NCBI GenBank assembly: GCA_021234535.1
Contig: CM037846.1
Coordinates: 14,892,150-14,956,149 of the forward strand
Direction of reading: 5' to 3'
Length of the DNA stretch: 64,000 nt
From: Stichopus chloronotus
Taxonomy: Eukaryota; Echinodermata; Holothuroidea; Aspidochirotida; Stichopodidae
Every line of letters begins with the position of its first letter. Within the stretch, counting starts at the first letter, position 1. The position numbers were made by a program, and so were the translations under genes. The notes beneath the pieces were generated by a model. The model saw only the letters and a list, made by a program, of their open reading frames with translations, was not told where the DNA came from and did no database searches. Of the stretch, positions 62,401-64,000 are shown in pieces.

Positions 62401-64000
62401 ACCATAATTTGTATTTGTCTACTCTACTCGTCACGAACGAAATCAAATATTCAGGTTAGAGTGTCTCAATGGGAAACCTTTCGTTAACATCAGTGTTTCT
62501 TCAATGCCTCCTGATTAATAAATGAATGAAGGAGACAATAATGTGGAGTATTGGATGAAATCGTAATCTTATTTTTGTTTCAAATCGAACCTGACATTCA
62601 TAATCAGTCAGATACGGCAGAAAGCATTCGATGTATTTTGCCGAAGTGTTGTCGATCACCTCACGAAGGAACTGGTTAGTAATTTTGGATCGTTTCCTTG
62701 TTGTTTTAGACCTCGCTGTTGGTGCTCCGTATGAAAATGACAGTCAGGGTGCTGTGTATATCTATCTTGGTTCACGTAGTGAAGGTGTCGTGCAACCCTA
62801 TGCACAAAAGATTACACCATCAGATTTCCCCTCGGAACTCCACGACGCTGTGCTCCCCAACGACACCTTTGGATATTCCTTGTCGGGCGGTGTGGACCTC
62901 GATGGGAACGCTGTCCCAGACCTGCTTATTGGAGCATTAGATTCAGAATCTGTTGTTCTGTTGAGGTAAGTTTTTGCATCTGACCCCCTTCTCCCCTGAC
63001 CCCCCATATTGTATCAGCTACGGACATTCATGACATTGTGTCGGTGTTTGCCAAACTATTAATCTTCTCTGATATCAAGCTTATTTAAAGGGCAGTTTGG
63101 TCAAAGAATTTTTGTGATGAATGAACAAATGAATTTGACATTGTTAAAAAAAAAAAGCAAGTCTCAGCTCATTGCCTTTTTGACATCAGTCCTCATAATT
63201 TTTCCAGATACTTTTCTAAAACATCACTGACTTTATCAAAAGTGTAAATATTTGCTCATGTGTTCTGAAAGGGTAGACGACAAGCAGCTGTTGATCCTAG
63301 AACTGATATTTGGTCAGCCTCCTCCAGGGCTGTTCTGTTTGATGCCATCACTTTGTTCTTTACTTAAACTTCCTATAGAGTTCACTTTCATTTCATCACT
63401 TAAGTTATGACACAAGCTGTGGCAAAGTATTTTGAACTTTCGTCCATATTGAGCAACTCTCTGGCAAAAGCAGTAAAAGAGGTTCTTACACTTATAAAAT
63501 GTGCTTAACTGTCATATCTATTTCTGCATTAGCAAAGGTGAATTCGAAGCTGACCTGAAAAGCCGGAAAGCTTCATGAATAATAGTGAAGTGACTCATGG
63601 GGAGTTCCGTTTTGTCTCATTAACATCATTTCAAACTTACCTATCTCCACACAACAATGGTACTGTGCTAGCAAGTGCTGGTATCTTTTAACCCCACCTT
63701 TATCCCCATCCAAATCCAGAGGGGATAAGCTCCTCCTCCCTAGCACATTTTTGGTTAGGACGAAGTAGAGGTGGGGTTAAATGTTGCCAGTAGTTCCTAG
63801 CACAGTAGAGTGACGGGTATTAGTCATGCAGAATATCTTAAGTAGATGAGTTTTGGGATATCTTTTGTATGAAAGCAGCTTCTTGGCAGATGTTTTACGT
63901 TCTTTATTTCTGTATCCTCCTCAGAGGTAGACCAGTCATCAACATGACTGCAAACATAACCGTTTTACCAACTCATCTGGATACCGGATCGTCGGACTGT
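32358..64000 (+). CDS. Integrin alpha subunit, laminin-receptor (alpha3/6/7, PS1) type; first 489 residues, 3' end outside window
   Basis: Exons: 32358-32527, 48863-48987, 50203-50282, 55349-55549, 58548-58698, 59161-59368, 59870-59963, 61448-61553, 62710-62965, 63925-beyond 64000. Phases join to 1467 nt. Seen: signal peptide, mature start FNLETRLP, then FG-GAP blades of the seven-bladed propeller (FLVGAP, VIGSPG, FVGGAP, IIAGAP, LAVGAP, LLIGAL). Three calcium loops of DxD/NxD/NGxxD type lie at 307-315 (DLNGDGFDD), 371-379 (DLNFDGCED) and 441-449 (DLDGNAVPD). GEWLGVTVSSQG followed by TCAHRYKE and the Cys-rich segment KCFLLEPDL...FGYCQSG resemble alpha6/alpha7 rather than RGD-binding alpha chains. 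There is no inserted I domain. The last exon opens the thigh domain (GRPVINMTANITV). Several N-glycosylation sequons are visible (NKT, NDS, NDT, NMT, NIT). Role by family: pairs with a beta chain at the plasma membrane to bind basement-membrane ligand. The ligand and paralogue are not proven here. Confidence 0.93.
34775..35110 (-). mobile_element. Short TTAA-ended element, copy 1 (inverted)
   Basis: Reverse complement of the element at 38812-39163, diverged. Shared pieces include GGAAGATGCATCATT, GTGAACAAATTATTG, CAATTTCTATCTGTG and CCACAAACATTGGTTTT. The right end AATTTCCCTTTAA at 35098-35110 is preserved; the left end is eroded and its limit is approximate. Confidence 0.75.
35140..35170. 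repeat. G-homopolymer tract
   Basis: Eighteen G from 35140, then TGGGGGTGGGG. Four or more G-runs make intramolecular G-quadruplex formation possible on the integrin sense strand. Length uncertain in any assembly. Confidence 0.9.
35891..36070. repeat. Two tandem copies of an 89-bp unit
   Basis: GTATCAGATTG, ATACAGACGATCTT, GCTACTCAAAGCCA, CTCTGAGTCTGTGTCTTTCA and TGAATATTC occur at 35903 onward and again 89-90 bp later, with few substitutions. A recent local duplication in integrin intron 1. Confidence 0.85.
38812..39163 (+). mobile_element. Short TTAA-ended element, copy 2, intact ends (352 bp)
   Basis: Starts TTAAAGGGAAATAGGGCGTT and ends with its perfect 20-bp reverse complement AACGCCCTATTTCCCTTTAA, so each end carries TTAA plus a 16-bp inverted repeat (AGGGAAATAGGGCGTT). 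No open frame for a transposase. Length, terminal repeats and several copies in one intron fit a non-autonomous DNA transposon. TTAA is the piggyBac target, but the next bases here are AGGG rather than the usual CCC/CCY, so the superfamily is open. Confidence 0.8.
41925..42216 (+). mobile_element. Short TTAA-ended element, copy 3 (degraded)
   Basis: Same orientation as 38812-39163. Shared features: GACATGGAATGGTAAAT-like start, TAACTTGTTCACTCAAA, AAAATGATGCGTCTTCC, GTTTATTGATGAGA and the closing TTTTCCCTTTAA. The left terminal repeat is not recognisable. Confidence 0.65.
42226..42262. repeat. Solo end of the ACTTACCTGTCTC repeat family
   Basis: TTTACTTCACTCCTCACTTA continuing CCTGTCTCAAC matches the start of the repeat at 55688 almost exactly and the inverted right end of the element at 43505-43852. 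No partner end was found nearby. Confidence 0.65.
42355..42670. repeat. Fold-back made of repeated ACAATTCCCC words
   Basis: From about 42360 to 42500, words such as GGACAATTCCCC, GGACAACCCC, GCACAATTCCC and ACAATTTCCCCT repeat. From about 42540 to 42670 the complementary words appear (GGGGAAGAGTTGTC, GGGAATTGTTTGGGG, GGGGCAATTG, GGGGGGAGTTGTC). A G-run lies at the turn near 42577. The two halves form a long imperfect inverted repeat. The 132-codon frame through it is low-complexity and not taken as a gene. Confidence 0.7.
43505..43852. mobile_element. About 350-bp terminal-inverted-repeat element; repeat contains a splice-donor consensus
   Basis: Left end CTTACCTGTCTCCAC (about 43517-43531) is mirrored exactly by GTGGAGACAGGTAAG at 43824-43838, with partial matches outward (GAGTGAAGAA / GAGGAGCGAAG). 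No transposase frame. Related single ends at 42226-42262, 55688-55720 and about 63640-63656. On the + strand the right end reads CAG|GTAAGT at 43831-43839, a consensus 5' splice site. Confidence 0.7.
44513..44538. repeat. CA microsatellite
   Basis: ACTCACAGACACACACACACACATAC type run in integrin intron 1. Simple dinucleotide repeat, no further signal. Confidence 0.8.
48040..48530. repeat. CTGCTG-rich minisatellite with a 20-bp core
   Basis: The 20-bp unit TACCGTTGCTGCTCTGCTGG is repeated perfectly at about 48391-48430, with one more near copy on each side. Around it are related longer units built from TACTGTTGCTGCTCTACTGACTG. It lies about 330 bp before integrin exon 2. It opens long low-complexity frames (poly Leu/Cys/Ala) that are by-products of the repeat. 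Confidence 0.9.
48988..50202 (+). other. Integrin alpha intron 2
   Basis: Phase 1 intron between ...VPLETD and ENDSSQ. Nearly two thirds is the tandem array at 49043-49800. The remainder up to the pyrimidine tract at 50180-50202 shows nothing recognisable. Confidence 0.75.
49043..49800. repeat. About 40-bp tandem array, roughly 18 diverged units
   Basis: Unit built from CAGAATCATACATCTACAGG and ATCAAGGATCAAATGACT, repeated with many substitutions and small indels. It starts 55 bp after the donor of integrin exon 2 and ends about 400 bp before exon 3. Each unit holds TCTACAG|G, similar to an acceptor end but without a long pyrimidine tract. Confidence 0.9.
51485..51745. repeat. Degenerate tandem repeat of GAAGTAGTAGCGATGTG-type units
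   Basis: Words AAGTGGCAGTGGCGTAA, AAGTAGTAGCGGTGTAA, AAGTAGTAGCGATGTGA and AAATAGTAGGGATGTAA follow each other, then drift to AAATGGTAGCATGATTT and GAAACAGCAGCCATGTA. Unit about 25-30 bp. Situated in integrin intron 3. Confidence 0.75.
53154..53174. repeat. GT microsatellite
   Basis: Alternating GT run immediately before the 144-bp DR1-bearing units. A similar GT-rich run precedes the related repeats at 56735-56760 and 57187-57216, so the microsatellite seems to be part of the repeat family's head. Confidence 0.85.
53185..53480. repeat. Two tandem 144-bp units carrying perfect DR1 sites
   Basis: ACTCAATAGGGGAAAGTC occurs at 53205 and 53349, 144 bp apart. Units share GTTTGCCATATTGAGAAGG, GTGGAGGTCAAAGGTCATCT and GGGGGAACTGGGGGCA. 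AGGTCAAAGGTCA (two AGGTCA half-sites spaced by one base, DR1) is exact at 53289-53301 and 53433-53445. Same family as 56740-58260. Confidence 0.88.
54540..55110 (+). mobile_element. Probable retroelement (SINE/LINE-like) 3' tail
   Basis: Near 55035-55110 the sequence TTTGTACAGCGCCTTAGAGC, then AAGGCACTATAGAAG and TTAATTGTTATTACTATTTA resembles the GCGC...GGCGCTATATAAAT-(TTATTA)n tails common on invertebrate non-LTR retroelements. The upstream limit is uncertain; no reverse-transcriptase motif was found. Confidence 0.4.
55688..55830. repeat. Dispersed repeat: ACTTACCTGTCTC end joined to CTAAGAGTACTGGTAAC core
   Basis: Begins TTTACTTCACTCCTCACTTA, as at 42226, then runs into ACTGCACTCCCATCTACC and GTGCTAAGAGTACTGGTAAC, a core shared with 61648-61745 (ACTGTACTCCCATCTACC, GTCAAGAGTACTGGTAG), 63655-63815 and a short piece near 52905. 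It links the terminal-repeat family and the core family. Confidence 0.7.
56740..58260. repeat. Diverged tandem/clustered units of the DR1-bearing repeat family
   Basis: Units share AAACATGATATCT or CTATCTCAAGA, GGACAGAT, CATATTTAGTATGT, GGTGTACCACATTGAGTA and TTTTTGGTGGAGGTCAAAGG. Perfect DR1 (AGGTCAAAGGTCA) at 56872-56884 and 57338-57350; near-DR1 at 57019-57031, 57477-57489 and 58147-58159. Additional GGGTCA half-sites follow at 57355 and nearby. Units are separated by unique sequence after 57520. Confidence 0.8.
57187..57216. repeat. GT-rich microsatellite
   Basis: TATGTGTGTGTGTACGTGTGTGTGTG-type run within the DR1-bearing repeat block of integrin intron 4. Same arrangement as at 53154-53174. 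Confidence 0.8.
59331..59690 (+). repeat. About 62-bp tandem array spanning the 3' end of integrin exon 6 and its splice donor
   Basis: GGTTATGATG/GGTAATGATG-type unit starts at 59331, 59393, 59453, 59515, 59578 and about 59638 (spacing 60-63 bp). Unit 1 contains the last 38 coding bases (GYDVAAADLNGDG, an FG-GAP calcium loop) plus the real donor at 59369. Units 2-5 keep GATTTGAAT-like and TGATGTCACTG words. Units 3 and 4 retain GTAAGT donors at 59491 and 59554. Unit 6 is strongly decayed. Reading past the true donor gives an immediate TAA. Confidence 0.9.
61648..61745. repeat. Dispersed repeat copy of the GAGTACTGGTA family
   Basis: ACTGTACTCCCATCTACC, GTCAAGAGTACTGGTAG, CCTTTACACCAC, GTCTAACACCAGAGTAGCAC and CTTTCCATTCTG align with the copy at 55726-55830 in the same order over about 100 bp. 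In intron 8 of the integrin gene. Confidence 0.75.
63640..63815. repeat. Fold-back member of the GTGCTA...TTTTAACCCCACC family
   Basis: The left arm (TACTGTGCTAGCAAGTGCTG, GTATCTTTTAACCCCACC) is matched in inverse by the right arm (GAGGTGGGGTTAAATGTTGC, CTAGCACAGTAGAGTG), arms about 45 bp. Left edge CTTACCTATCTCCACACAAC matches the terminal repeat of 43505-43852. No coding content. Confidence 0.75.

Larger units (their letters stand above)
58699..63924 (+). other. Integrin alpha introns 5 to 9
   Basis: Introns: 58699-59160 (phase 1), 59369-59869 (phase 2), 59964-61447 (phase 0), 61554-62709 (phase 1), 62966-63924 (phase 2). The second is mostly the exon-derived array 59331-59690. Others hold a G-run (60585-60598), the dispersed repeats at 61648-61745 and 63640-63815, and otherwise AT-rich sequence with no further signal. 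Confidence 0.75.

Overview
The window is eukaryotic nuclear DNA from an animal. Three multi-exon protein genes are visible, with GT-AG introns, and most of the sequence is intron, intergenic DNA and repeats. The proteins (a syndetin, a peroxisomal 3-ketoacyl-CoA thiolase and a laminin-type integrin alpha chain) are metazoan. AT-rich introns, many short fold-back elements and GGTCAAAGGTCA-type repeats suggest a marine invertebrate; an echinoderm is my best guess, but the window alone does not prove it. I see no rRNA, tRNA, CRISPR array, viral genome or bacterial-type operon.

Layout. (1) 534-8548, + strand: last nine visible coding exons of VPS50 (syndetin), C-terminal 300 residues; the gene begins outside the window. 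(2) 8549-13416: gap between two convergent genes. (3) 13417-24735, - strand: a complete 11-exon, 440-residue ACAA1-type thiolase with an N-terminal PTS2-like signal. (4) 24736-32357: 7.6 kb between divergent genes, holding fold-back and duplicated repeats. (5) 32358-64000, + strand: the first ten coding exons of an integrin alpha gene (signal peptide, whole beta-propeller, first residues of the thigh), with a 16.3-kb first intron; the gene continues past the window end.

I built the exon models by hand from splice sites and reading frame. In all three genes the exon lengths and phases add up exactly (903, 1323 and 1467 nt), which supports the models strongly.

The genes have no evident shared function: VPS50 acts in endosomal recycling, the thiolase in peroxisomal beta-oxidation, and the integrin in cell adhesion to matrix. 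The most unusual feature is structural. In two unrelated genes, the 3' end of a coding exon together with its 5' splice site has been tandemly multiplied into the following intron: 33-bp units after the VPS50 exon ending at 3975, and about 62-bp units after the integrin exon ending at 59368. Each array lays out several decoy splice donors. Other notable signals are a small transposon whose terminal repeat contains a consensus splice donor, repeats bearing perfect DR1 nuclear-receptor sites, a TTAA-flanked short-element family, a fold-back element with an inverted loop, and a marked excess of TACTGTA/TACAGTA words in integrin intron 1.
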